Of a stretch of 30,825 nucleotides of DNA, positions 1 to 8,350 are shown piece by piece. The translations under genes were made by a program, and so were the position numbers. Location: contig CAYSFT010000024.1 in the NCBI GenBank assembly GCA_964430755.1, forward strand, positions 1 through 30,825, given 5' to 3'. The stretch comes from Flemingiibacterium sp964430755. Lineage in GTDB: Bacteria > Bacillota > Clostridia > Oscillospirales > CAG-272. A model generated the notes under the pieces. It was given only the letters and a program-made list of their open reading frames with translations. It ran no database searches and had not been told where the DNA came from. Numbering within the stretch: the stretch's first letter is position 1; each line of letters starts with the position of its first letter.

Positions 1-182
1 TCGCTTTGTCAGCCGTAACCGTTTGTCCGCCGCCAGCTGCGTCGGCGGCTCAATGACTCCATTGTTTCTTTCTCGCAGTAACGCCGCTTTGCGGCTGAGG
101 TTAGTTATAAGAGTCACATAACAATGAAATTCACCCATGCCTTATAAAATATAATAAATTCGCTCATTTGACGAGAGTCCTA

Positions 183-211
183 TTGACAAATGCGTGACGG
201 TGAGGTATAAT
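183..211 (+). promoter_or_regulatory. Sigma-A promoter of the serine hydrolase gene
   Basis: TTGACA at 183-188 and TATAAT at 206-211 are separated by exactly 17 bases. This is a full-consensus promoter about 34 bases before the start codon of the hydrolase gene. Confidence 0.85.
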
Positions 212-244
212 CAAATCAGTAAAAAAATTCCGGAGGAATATATT

Positions 245-1729
245 ATGTTTAAAACAATAACACCCGAGCGTGTCGGTATTGACAGCGCGCATATCAGAGC
301 TTTTATGGAGAATCTCGAAAGTCACCATCTTGCAACTCATGCTATTATAATTGCTCGCGGTAACGACATCCTTTTTGAGCATTATACTGCTCCGTTTCAC
401 AAGGATTACTGCCATCGTATCTATTCGTCCACAAAGAGCTTTACAGCTATCGGTGTAGGCTTTGCCGAGCAGGACGGTCTTCTTAACATAAACGATAAGC
501 TCAGCAAGTATTTCCCCGAGGAAAGCAAGCTCACCGATAATCCCGATATTCTCGATCTCACAATCAGAAATCTCCTCATGATGAGAACAGCCGGCAGAGT
601 TACCGATATCTGGTTCGATGCACGCACACCTGACCGTGTTGCACATTATTTCAAGAAAAGATCATACACTCGTCGTCCCGACACCGAATGGGAATATGAC
701 AGCAACGGCTCGTTTATCCTCTGTGCACTCGTTGAGCGCGTAACCGGCAAGGATTTTATGGAATATATGCGTGAGAAATTACTCGACCGCATCGGTTTTT
801 CCAAGGCAGCAAAAATGCTCAAGTGTCCCGGCGGACATTCGTGGGGTGACTCGGCGATGCTTTGTACCGCTCGCGACTTCCTTTATACTGCCCGTTTCAT
901 GCTGAACGGCGGTTCATGGGATGGCGAACAGATTCTCAACAAAGAATATGCAACGGCGGCAACCGCAAGACTCTCCGAAAGTGCCGAGGGCGATCCCAAC
1001 AGCATCAGAACACAGGGCTACGGCTATCAGTTCTGGCGTTCGCTCGGAAACGGATTTGCATTCAGAGGAGCTGCTTCAAACATCGTTCTTGCAGACTTTG
1101 ACAGCGACATGATTCTCGTGGTTCTGGCTGACTCTCAGGGACGTGGCTGCGAGGTTGTCCCGGATGATATCTATGCCCGTGCTTTCTATCAGCTCATCGT
1201 AAAGAATCTCGGCGAGCCGCTTCCCGAATCGGATGCATACAATGATCTCATCGCATACACAAAAACGCTCCGTCTTGCAGAAGCGATCGGTGATTCAGTT
1301 TCGTATATCGAAGATGATATCAACGGTGTTGAATACACGCTCGATGAAAACCCGATGGGTATCACCCGTTTCAAGTTGACCTTCGATGCAAAGGGCGGTT
1401 GCTTCGATTATACCAATGCACAGGGCGACAAGAAAATCTTCTTCGGCCGTCGTGGTTACGGTAACGCTTACTGCACATTCCCGCAGACCGGTTATTCAAA
1501 GGATATCGGCAGTGTCAGCGAGCCGGGACATACATATAAGTGTGCCGCATCTCACGCATGGGAGCTCACGAACACTCTTGTAATCCGCGTTCAGATAATC
1601 GACGAATATCTCGCTCAGCTCAACATGAAATTCACCTTTGAGGGCGATGGCGTGAAAGTTTCAATGGTGAAATTTGCCGAGGATTTCCTTGAAGAATACA
1701 AGGGCGAGGCTGTCGGCAAAAAGGTATAA
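245..1729 (+). CDS. Serine hydrolase of the beta-lactamase / class C penicillin-binding family
   Basis: A 494-residue protein of the beta-lactamase-related serine hydrolase family (AmpC/esterase EstB-like fold). The catalytic SxxK motif is SSTK at residues 61-64 and a Tyr-containing second motif lies in WEYDSNGSF. There is no signal peptide, so it is probably cytoplasmic and more likely an esterase or peptidase than a true beta-lactamase. The first 370 or so residues form the hydrolase domain; the remaining part is a C-terminal extension that I do not recognise. The start at 245 is chosen because GGAGG at 232-236 sits 8 bases upstream; an upstream GTG/ATG in frame at 194 lies inside the promoter and has no ribosome site. 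It is monocistronic, with its own promoter and terminator. The substrate cannot be inferred. Confidence 0.85.
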   Translation: MFKTITPERVGIDSAHIRAFMENLESHHLATHAIIIARGNDILFEHYTAPFHKDYCHRIYSSTKSFTAIGVGFAEQDGLLNINDKLSKYFPEESKLTDNPDILDLTIRNLLMMRTAGRVTDIWFDARTPDRVAHYFKKRSYTRRPDTEWEYDSNGSFILCALVERVTGKDFMEYMREKLLDRIGFSKAAKMLKCPGGHSWGDSAMLCTARDFLYTARFMLNGGSWDGEQILNKEYATAATARLSESAEGDPNSIRTQGYGYQFWRSLGNGFAFRGAASNIVLADFDSDMILVVLADSQGRGCEVVPDDIYARAFYQLIVKNLGEPLPESDAYNDLIAYTKTLRLAEAIGDSVSYIEDDINGVEYTLDENPMGITRFKLTFDAKGGCFDYTNAQGDKKIFFGRRGYGNAYCTFPQTGYSKDIGSVSEPGHTYKCAASHAWELTNTLVIRVQIIDEYLAQLNMKFTFEGDGVKVSMVKFAEDFLEEYKGEAVGKKV

Positions 1730-1738
1730 TAAAACAAG

Positions 1739-1770
1739 AATGGAACACTTTGAACGGTGTTCCATTTTTA
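1739..1770 (+). terminator. Terminator of serine hydrolase gene
   Basis: A perfect 10-bp stem (AATGGAACAC at 1739-1748 with its complement at 1757-1766), an 8-base loop and a short T run. It lies between two convergent genes and, since the stem is symmetric, may also stop transcription of ptsI from the other strand. Confidence 0.8.
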
Positions 1771-1783
1771 TATTGGGGATAAC

Positions 1784-3478
1784 CTATATGAACGGGTGAC
1801 CTGTTGGCAAGGAGTGCTGTGCGAGATAGGTGGTGTCGGAATGCGGACGCAGGTCTACCTCGCGTATCCTCTCGCGCAGCTTGAGGACGAACGACGGCGA
1901 AACCGACAGCTCGTCAATTCCCATTCGAAGAAAGGTTTCCGTCAGCGTAAGGTCGGCGGCAAGCTCACCGCAGATGCCTATCCATTTGCCGTTTGCGTGC
2001 GCATTGTCAGCTGCCTTTTCGATAAGGCGCAGTACCGCTTCGTGATGGGTGTCACAGAAGGGCTCAAGCTGCGGATTCTGCCTGTCACAGGCGAGGGTAT
2101 ACTGCGTCAGATCGTTCGTTCCGACGCTGAAAAAATCGACCATAGGCGCAAGCTTATCGCTGATTATGGCAGAGGCAGGCGTTTCGATCATGATTCCCAT
2201 CTCAATACTGTCCGATACCGGTATGCTCTCGCGCTTCAGCTCATCGCGGACATCAGCGCATATTTCGAGAATCTCGGTGATTTCGGATTCGCTCGTTATC
2301 ATCGGAAACATAATTCCAAGCTCACCGTATACCGATGCACGGTATAGTGCACGAAGTTGGGTTCTGAATATTTCGGGACGTGTCAGGCATATCCGTATCG
2401 CTCGCAGACCGAGCGCGGGATTTTCTTCGCGCTTTAGTCCGAAGTAGGCGACCTGCTTGTCAGCTCCGATGTCGAGTGTGCGTATTATAACCTTTTTACC
2501 TGCCATGCTCTCGAGCACACGCTTATAAACGCTGAACTGCTCGTCCTCGCTCGGGAAGTCACGGCTTTCAAGATAGAGAAATTCGCTCCTGAAAAGTCCG
2601 ATTCCGCCTGCATCGTTGAGAAGCACAGCGCCGATATTGTCAATGCCGCCGATGTTTGCAAAGACCTTGATCTTCGTGCCGTCGAGGGTGATATTTTCCT
2701 TTCCGCGAAGCTCATCGAGACGTTTTTTTGCCGCGTGATCCTCACTGCGCTTCTTCTCGGCTTCGAGTATTGCGTGCTTATTCGGTGAGAGCGTCACCTC
2801 ACCCGTTGAGCCGTTGACGATAGCGATATCACCGTCGCGCACTGCCGCCAAAAACGCATCACCGACACCGATTACGGCCGGGATGTTCATGCTTCTTGCA
2901 AGGATCGCCGTGTGCGAATTTGCCGAGCCATGTGCCGTTACAAAGGCGAGCACCCGGCTTTTGTCGAGCGATACCGTTTCACTCGGCGCAAGATCGTCGG
3001 CGCAGATTATCAGCTTCTCATCAGGAGAGGGCACATCCATACCGCATCCGCCCGAAAGAGTGCGTATCAATCGCTCGGAAATATCGCGTACATCCGCGGC
3101 ACGTGCCTGCATATAGCTGTCATCCATCGCAGAGAACATCGCCGCGAAATTGTCCGATGTCAGAGCGACGGCGTACTCGGCGTTTATCTGCTGGCGCTCG
3201 ATCATGCCGATTACCGATTCGTTATAGTCATCGTCATTTATCATCATGCGATGAATATCGAATATCTGTGCGCCTGCTTCGCCAACCTCGACAAGTGCCT
3301 TTTCATAAAGCGTATCAAGCTCACACAGTGCACATTTTTTCGCGCTCTTATAGCGTTCGATCTCAGAGCGCGTGTCGTCCACTCGCTCACGTGTCACCTT
3401 CGCTTCATCCCTGCGAAGCACCGAGATTTTTCCGATAGCTATCGCGCCATATACGCCTTTTCCCATAAAGATACGCAT
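1784..3478 (-). CDS. ptsI: PTS enzyme I (phosphoenolpyruvate-protein phosphotransferase)
   Basis: A 564-residue cytoplasmic enzyme I, which takes phosphate from phosphoenolpyruvate and passes it to HPr to drive sugar uptake by the phosphotransferase system. Domains in order are the N-terminal HPr-binding and swivelling phosphohistidine region (about 1-225, active His189 in the SHTAILARS motif) and the C-terminal PEP-binding barrel (about 250-540) with FRSEFLY, GTNDLTQYTLACDR and the conserved active-site Cys in GICGELAAD. Length is normal for the family. The start at 3478 follows GGAGG (complement of 3485-3489); ten extra upstream codons in the open frame would overlap ptsH. It is the last gene of a ptsG-ptsH-ptsI operon, 13 bases after ptsH. 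Confidence 0.97.
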   Translation of the reverse strand: MRIFMGKGVYGAIAIGKISVLRRDEAKVTRERVDDTRSEIERYKSAKKCALCELDTLYEKALVEVGEAGAQIFDIHRMMINDDDYNESVIGMIERQQINAEYAVALTSDNFAAMFSAMDDSYMQARAADVRDISERLIRTLSGGCGMDVPSPDEKLIICADDLAPSETVSLDKSRVLAFVTAHGSANSHTAILARSMNIPAVIGVGDAFLAAVRDGDIAIVNGSTGEVTLSPNKHAILEAEKKRSEDHAAKKRLDELRGKENITLDGTKIKVFANIGGIDNIGAVLLNDAGGIGLFRSEFLYLESRDFPSEDEQFSVYKRVLESMAGKKVIIRTLDIGADKQVAYFGLKREENPALGLRAIRICLTRPEIFRTQLRALYRASVYGELGIMFPMITSESEITEILEICADVRDELKRESIPVSDSIEMGIMIETPASAIISDKLAPMVDFFSVGTNDLTQYTLACDRQNPQLEPFCDTHHEAVLRLIEKAADNAHANGKWIGICGELAADLTLTETFLRMGIDELSVSPSFVLKLRERIREVDLRPHSDTTYLAQHSLPTGHPFI

Positions 3479-3491
3479 TTCTGACCTCCAC

Positions 3492-3749
3492 TTAAAGGTT
3501 TGCTTCAAAAAACTCTTTCATTGCTGCGAGTGCAGCTTCCTCGTCGCCGCCCTCAACGCTTATTTCAACCGTGTCACCGCACTTAACTCCAAGTCCCATA
3601 ACCGAGAAAAGCTTTGAGGCATCGGCGCTCTTATCTCTCTTTTTGAGCGTTACACGGCTGCCCGTTTCCTTTGCCTTGTTAACGAGCATTCCGGCAGGTC
3701 GCGCATGAATACCGATCTCGTCACGGATTTTAAAACTAAAGCTTTTCAT
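3492..3749 (-). CDS. ptsH: HPr phosphocarrier protein
   Basis: An 85-residue HPr, the small carrier between enzyme I and the EIIA domain. The phosphorylated His15 is in GIHARPAG. At the place of the regulatory Ser46 of Bacillus HPr, this protein has Lys46, with serines at 45 and 49 in the segment SKLFSVMGLGV; regulation by HPr kinase may therefore be altered or absent. The ribosome site AAGGAG overlaps the last codons of the upstream IICBA gene, whose stop is 3 bases before this start, so the two are co-transcribed and probably coupled in translation. Confidence 0.95.
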   Translation of the reverse strand: MKSFSFKIRDEIGIHARPAGMLVNKAKETGSRVTLKKRDKSADASKLFSVMGLGVKCGDTVEISVEGGDEEAALAAMKEFFEANL

Positions 3750-3752
3750 CGG

Positions 3753-5876
3753 TCATTCTCCTTTTTTCGAAAGTCTCATGATATCCCGTCCGCGTGTGAC
3801 GTTACCGCTTATGAGCGGCTTTATTTCGCCGTATTCGTCGCTGTTGCAGACAACGATGGGGGACGTTAACTTGTAGCCCTCGTTTCTGATGCCCTTGATG
3901 TCAAACGAGAGCAAAAGATCGCCGCGCTTGACGCTCTGTCCCGAGTTTACGTGAGCAACGAAATATTTGCCGTTCAGCTTAACTGTGTCAATGCCGATGT
4001 GCAGGAGTATCTCACAGCCGTCCGCACCCTTGAGATTTACCGCGTGACGTGTGTCGAATACGGTTTCAACAGTACCGTCGCAGGGCGCATAAAGCTTTCC
4101 GTCAGTCGGTTCGATTGCAACGCCGTCGCCGAGCATACGCTTTGAGAATACGTCGTCTTCAACCTTATCAAGAGGTACGATCTTACCCGTCAGCGGCGAG
4201 ACTAAAACAGTGTCATCCGTAACCGATTCGGTTTCTTTTTTTGCGGTGTTACCGTCAGAATCGGCCGCGATTATCTCCTCGGTGCGTGCAGAATCGGGTG
4301 AATCAATGAAATCTTCAAGATTCGACTTGACCACAGCAACACGTGGGCCGTATATGACCTGCACGCCTTCGCCCTTGCGTATAACGCCCGATGCACCGCT
4401 TCTCTTTAAGTGTGCTTCGCTGACGTGTGAGGGATTTTTAACGGTTACGCGCAGTCTTGTTGCACAGCAGTCGATGTCGGATATATTGTCCTTGCCGCCG
4501 AGTCCGTGCAGTATAAGTGCGCTTGTGATATCGGTGGAAGCTTTGGCGGCTTTGCGTGCTTCAACATCCTTTCGGGTGTAGAGCTTGGTTTCCTCGTCGT
4601 CAGCCTCACGTCCGGGAGTTTTTAAGTTGAGCTTTCGTATCATTATGCTGAAAAGGAAATAGTAAATGACAGCGTAAACAAGGCCGATCAACACTATCCA
4701 TATCCAGTTGGTTTTTGCGTTGCCCTGCAGGATACCAAAGAGCGTCAGGTCAATGATACCGCCCGAGAAGGTCATACCAACGCCGACGTTAAAGATGTGA
4801 GTGAGCATATAGGAAAGTCCGGCGAGGATACAGTGAATGACATAGAGTATCGGGGAAACAAAGAGGAAGGTGAATTCGATCGGCTCGGTGATACCCGTGA
4901 GCATTGCAGTCAGCGCCGCAGAGATGAGAAGTCCGCCGACGAGCTTACGCTTTTCGGGACGTGCGGTGCGGTACATAGCAAATGCCGCCGCAGGTAAACC
5001 GAAGATCATGAACGGGAATTTGCCCGACATAAAGCGTGTTGCCGAAACGGAGAACTGCGTTGTCGATTTTGAGGCAAGCTCGGCGAAGAATATATTCTGT
5101 GCGCCCTGAATGAGGTTGCCGTCAATGATCATTGAGCCGCCGACCTCTGTCTGCCAGAAGGGCATATAAAAGACGTGGTGCAGACCGAACGGAATAAGTG
5201 CACGCTCGATGATACCGTAGATCCACGTGCCGGCATATCCCGAAGCGAGAACGAGATTACCGAGGCTTGCGATCCAACCCTGAACAATAGGCCAGACGAA
5301 AAACATCGCAACGCCGACAAGCAGGTAAACGATACTCGATATGATCGGGACAAATCTTGTGCCGCCAAAGAATGCAAGCACCTGCGGAAGCTCGATCTTA
5401 TAGAAACGGTTATGAAGCGCCGCAACGCCGAGTCCGACGATGATACCGCCGAAAACGCCCATCTGTAATGTCGGGATACCGAGTGTGGTCGTTGTGGAGT
5501 TTGCCGCCATACTTTCAACGCCGCCGTGAGCGGTTATGAGTGCGCTGATTGCGGTGTTCATGATAAGGTAAGCAACAGCTCCCGAGAGGGCTGCAACCTC
5601 TTTTTCCTTTTTCGCCATACCGATGGCAACGCCTATGGCAAAGAGAAGCGCTAAGTTGTCAAAAACTGCACTGCCCGTTTTCGCCATTATATCGAGGACT
5701 GTATAAAGTATACCTCCCTCATAAATGATTTTGTCAAGGCCGTAGGTTTCGAGTGTGGTTGCGTTTGTGAACGAGCTGCCGATGCCAAGTAACAGTCCGG
5801 CAACCGGAAGCAGTGCGATCGGAAGCATGAACGAGCGTCCGACACGCTGCAAAACGCCGAATATCTTTGATTTCAT
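3753..5876 (-). CDS. ptsG: PTS glucose-family transporter, fused EIICBA
   Basis: A 707-residue membrane permease that imports and phosphorylates a hexose. Order of domains: EIIC (residues about 1-420, many membrane helices, with the substrate motif GITEPIEF at 328-335), EIIB (about 445-525, phosphorylated Cys471 in CATRLR) and EIIA of the Crr type (about 555-700, catalytic His626 in HIGIDTV and supporting His611). The fused architecture and motifs fit the glucose/N-acetylglucosamine family; glucose is likeliest but the sugar cannot be fixed from sequence. The start at 5876 is placed at the MKSKIFG methionine, behind a GAAAGGA site and the usual N-terminus of the family; an in-frame extension to 6002 has no ribosome site. 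First gene of the pts operon; I saw no clear GlcT-type antiterminator site or strong promoter in the leader. Confidence 0.93.
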   Translation of the reverse strand: MKSKIFGVLQRVGRSFMLPIALLPVAGLLLGIGSSFTNATTLETYGLDKIIYEGGILYTVLDIMAKTGSAVFDNLALLFAIGVAIGMAKKEKEVAALSGAVAYLIMNTAISALITAHGGVESMAANSTTTTLGIPTLQMGVFGGIIVGLGVAALHNRFYKIELPQVLAFFGGTRFVPIISSIVYLLVGVAMFFVWPIVQGWIASLGNLVLASGYAGTWIYGIIERALIPFGLHHVFYMPFWQTEVGGSMIIDGNLIQGAQNIFFAELASKSTTQFSVSATRFMSGKFPFMIFGLPAAAFAMYRTARPEKRKLVGGLLISAALTAMLTGITEPIEFTFLFVSPILYVIHCILAGLSYMLTHIFNVGVGMTFSGGIIDLTLFGILQGNAKTNWIWIVLIGLVYAVIYYFLFSIMIRKLNLKTPGREADDEETKLYTRKDVEARKAAKASTDITSALILHGLGGKDNISDIDCCATRLRVTVKNPSHVSEAHLKRSGASGVIRKGEGVQVIYGPRVAVVKSNLEDFIDSPDSARTEEIIAADSDGNTAKKETESVTDDTVLVSPLTGKIVPLDKVEDDVFSKRMLGDGVAIEPTDGKLYAPCDGTVETVFDTRHAVNLKGADGCEILLHIGIDTVKLNGKYFVAHVNSGQSVKRGDLLLSFDIKGIRNEGYKLTSPIVVCNSDEYGEIKPLISGNVTRGRDIMRLSKKGE

Positions 5877-6038
5877 TGTGTAATTCCTTTCGAAAATGAT
5901 CTTGCGTTTCTTATTATGCACCGCATTTTGCGAAAAATTACATGAAAATAAAAATATATCTTTTGCCCTTAAATGTTGGGGCATTGTATCCGAATTTGAC
6001 AATAATTACTTAATTTTTGTGAAAAAAGAAAAAGCCTA

Positions 6039-6067
6039 TTGAAATTTATCTCGGACGATGTTATAAT
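6039..6067 (+). promoter_or_regulatory. Sigma-A promoter of first AEC permease gene
   Basis: TTGAAA at 6039-6044 and TATAAT at 6062-6067 with a 17-base spacer, in the divergent region between the pts operon and the permease gene. Confidence 0.8.
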
Positions 6068-6120
6068 TATGGTTAAGTGATTGTTTTGAAGCGGAAATAT
6101 ACCGTTTCGGGAGGCTTACA

Positions 6121-7059
6121 ATGGCGATACTGTTTGAAAAAACGCTGGTTCTTCTTATTTTCATTTTGGTGGGATTCGGACTTGCAAAGGCAAAAATTGT
6201 CCACGGCGAGCACGCAAAGATACTATCGGAGCTGTTTGTTTATATCTTTCTGCCCTGTAACTGCATATCGACATTCTCCGCAAATTTTACGGTGGAATAT
6301 ATAACCGAGAAATATCCGCTCCTCATTTCATCGGCTGTACTCATGATCGTGACGGGGGTTTCGATGCATTTTCTCGCCAAGCTTTTTTCGAAAAACAAAT
6401 ATGAGCAAGGTTTATACGAATATTCGCTCGTGCTCTCAAACTGTGCCGGTGTCGGATATTCAATTGCGCTCGGTGTACTCGGGGAAGCGGGACTTACCGA
6501 CATTATGGTTTTTGCGATCCCGATCAATATTTATACATATACATACGGCTATGCGCTGTTGACCAAACGAACTATCTCCCCAAAGAACATATTTTCTTTG
6601 AAAACCCTGCATATGCTTCTTAATCCGATAACCCTTTCAATGGTTGTCGGAATGATACTCGGACTCACCGGAATACATCTCCCGGGCTTCCTTGACTCGG
6701 CACTTAGCAGTGCTGCAAAATGTCTCACGCCGGTTGCTTTGCTGATCGTCGGTATTGCGATATCGGGCTTCAAACTGAAAAAACTCTTTTGCGACGTGCG
6801 CGCGTATGTTGCCACGGCATTAAGACTTGTGATACTGCCTGTCGTGTTTGGAGGCGTTATGTGGCTTTGCGGTATTCGCGGTGCGGTGCTTGCTTCAGCG
6901 GTCATCTTCCTTGCGGGTCCATGCGGAATGAACACGGTTACCGTTCCGAAGCTTTTTGACGAAAGCTGTGAGATCGGCGCAGGTATGGCTCTGCTCTCAA
7001 ATCTGTTTTCATGCGTGACAATACCGATAATTCTGATGTTATTCGGAATTGGTATATAA
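6121..7059 (+). CDS. AEC-family (auxin efflux carrier-like) permease, copy 1
   Basis: A 312-residue integral membrane protein with about ten hydrophobic segments and the two-half layout of the AEC/BASS-like permeases. Family members in bacteria carry small organic acids such as malate or malonate; the substrate here is unknown. The start at 6121 follows GGGAGG at 6109-6114. The gene has its own promoter. The next gene is a paralogue of the same length (312 residues), with long shared stretches such as KIxHxEHAKILSEL near the N-terminus and LPGFLDS in the middle, which indicates tandem duplication followed by divergence. Confidence 0.88.
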   Translation: MAILFEKTLVLLIFILVGFGLAKAKIVHGEHAKILSELFVYIFLPCNCISTFSANFTVEYITEKYPLLISSAVLMIVTGVSMHFLAKLFSKNKYEQGLYEYSLVLSNCAGVGYSIALGVLGEAGLTDIMVFAIPINIYTYTYGYALLTKRTISPKNIFSLKTLHMLLNPITLSMVVGMILGLTGIHLPGFLDSALSSAAKCLTPVALLIVGIAISGFKLKKLFCDVRAYVATALRLVILPVVFGGVMWLCGIRGAVLASAVIFLAGPCGMNTVTVPKLFDESCEIGAGMALLSNLFSCVTIPIILMLFGIGI

Positions 7060-7101
7060 CCGTATATTGATACAAAATTGCAAAATATTATCAAATAGGC
7101 A

Positions 7102-7130
7102 TTGAAAAATACGAACGTGAGTGATATAAT
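7102..7130 (+). promoter_or_regulatory. Sigma-A promoter of second AEC permease gene
   Basis: TTGAAA at 7102-7107 and TATAAT at 7125-7130 with a 17-base spacer. It has the same -35 and -10 hexamers as the promoter of the upstream paralogue, suggesting the promoter was duplicated with the gene. Confidence 0.8.
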
Positions 7131-7180
7131 GTTTAGGGTGCAGCAGAATGCTGCCCGGAAAGGGAAAGGGAGATAAAATC

Positions 7181-8119
7181 ATGATAGCATTATTTGAGCA
7201 AACACTGATACTTTTCGTGTTCATTGCAGCCGGCTTCGGGCTTACCAGAGCTAAAATTATTCACAGTGAGCACGCGAAGATCCTTTCGGAATTGCTTATG
7301 TACGTTTTCATCACGTGTAGCTGTCTTAATACCTTTGCGACTAATTTTACACTCGAATATATAACCGGAAAATATCCGCTGATTATTGCCGGAGGCGCTA
7401 TTATTATCTTCACCGGTGTTGTTATGCACTTTGTTGCAAAGCCTTTTTCGAAGAAGCCGTATGAGCGTGTTATATACGAATATTCTCTTGTAATGCCGAA
7501 CTACGGCGGCGTTGGATATCCGATAGTGCTCGGACTTTTCGGCTCTGCCGGACTTACGGATTTCATGGTCTTTCTCATCCCGGTTATGATATATACATAT
7601 ACATACGGCTACTGCAGTCTCACAAAGCGCAATATATCACTGCGACATTTATTCAGCATGAGAACGCTTCTGATGCTCGCAAACCCGATTATAATCTCCA
7701 TGATTATCGGTATGATAATGGGACTTACAGGCATGAAGCTGCCGGGATTTCTTGATTCTGTGGTAACAAGCTCTGCAGGATGTCTTGCGCCTGTTGCGAT
7801 GCTTATTGTCGGTATAACAATTGCCGATTTTGATATTAAAAAGCTTCTTTCAAATAAGCGTGCTTACATAGTTGTTGCGCTTCGTTTGGTCATAATACCG
7901 CTTGTTATCGGCGGCGTGATGTGGCTTATCGGTATCCGCGGAGATATTCTCAAATATACGGTGATGTTCCTTGCGATCCCCTGCGGAATGAACACGGTAA
8001 CGCTTCCGAAGCTGTTTGACGAAAACTGCGAGATCGGTGCGAGCATGGCACTGCTCTCAAACCCGCTTGCCTGCGTAACGATGCCGCTGGTGCTTGCGCT
8101 GTTTGGTATCGGAATCTGA
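7181..8119 (+). CDS. AEC-family permease, copy 2
   Basis: A 312-residue membrane permease of the auxin efflux carrier family, paralogous to the gene directly upstream. Residue matches run the whole length, including the GLFGSAGLTDFMVF region and the C-terminal PCGMNTVTLPKLFDE segment. The start at 7181 is preferred over an in-frame codon at 7148 because AAAGGGAG lies 9 bases before it and it aligns with the N-terminus of copy 1. It is probably transcribed separately from its own promoter and ends before the terminator at 8242. Substrate unknown; a small organic acid is a family-based guess. Confidence 0.88.
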   Translation: MIALFEQTLILFVFIAAGFGLTRAKIIHSEHAKILSELLMYVFITCSCLNTFATNFTLEYITGKYPLIIAGGAIIIFTGVVMHFVAKPFSKKPYERVIYEYSLVMPNYGGVGYPIVLGLFGSAGLTDFMVFLIPVMIYTYTYGYCSLTKRNISLRHLFSMRTLLMLANPIIISMIIGMIMGLTGMKLPGFLDSVVTSSAGCLAPVAMLIVGITIADFDIKKLLSNKRAYIVVALRLVIIPLVIGGVMWLIGIRGDILKYTVMFLAIPCGMNTVTLPKLFDENCEIGASMALLSNPLACVTMPLVLALFGIGI

Positions 8120-8183
8120 TTGAAAGTCTCTCAGGGCGAAGAAAGGCATAAAAAGGGAACTATCTTTGTCGCTTGCCCTATCA

Positions 8184-8218
8184 GTCACCTGCGGTGACAG
8201 CTCTCCCGGAGGGAGAGC
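8184..8218. repeat. Two-hairpin intergenic palindromic element
   Basis: Two adjacent palindromes: GTCACC-TGC-GGTGAC at 8184-8198 and GCTCTCCC-GGA-GGGAGAGC at 8200-8218. From memory, similar double-hairpin units recur between genes in gut Clostridia genomes. Only one copy is in this window, so its status as a dispersed repeat is an inference. Confidence 0.4.
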
Positions 8219-8241
8219 CTTGGCTGTTTTTGATAAAAATG

Positions 8242-8272
8242 AGCTGTCTGCTTAAATGCAGGCAGCTTTTTT
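8242..8272 (+). terminator. Terminator after the second AEC permease
   Basis: A 10-bp stem, AGCTGTCTGC at 8242-8251 against GCAGGCAGCT at 8258-8267 (one G-T pair), a 6-base loop and a run of T to 8272. Confidence 0.85.
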
Positions 8273-8295
8273 GCGTATAGAGGCGTATAGTTAAC

Positions 8296-8324
8296 TTGAC
8301 ACATCGAGCGATATATGTTATAAT
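8296..8324 (+). promoter_or_regulatory. Sigma-A promoter of mnmA
   Basis: TTGACA at 8296-8301 and TATAAT at 8319-8324, both full consensus, 17-base spacer, ending 26 bases before the mnmA start codon. Confidence 0.88.
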
Positions 8325-8350
8325 TAATAATCCCTATATAGGAGGTGCCT

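Noticed and set aside
1757..3484. Several plus-strand frames opposite ptsI
   Set aside because: All are shadows of the ptsI coding sequence, with no ribosome sites or family resemblance.
5881..6000. Promoter or GlcT-type antiterminator upstream of ptsG
   Set aside because: Only weak -10-like sequences without a matching -35 and no convincing antiterminator hairpin overlapping a terminator were visible.
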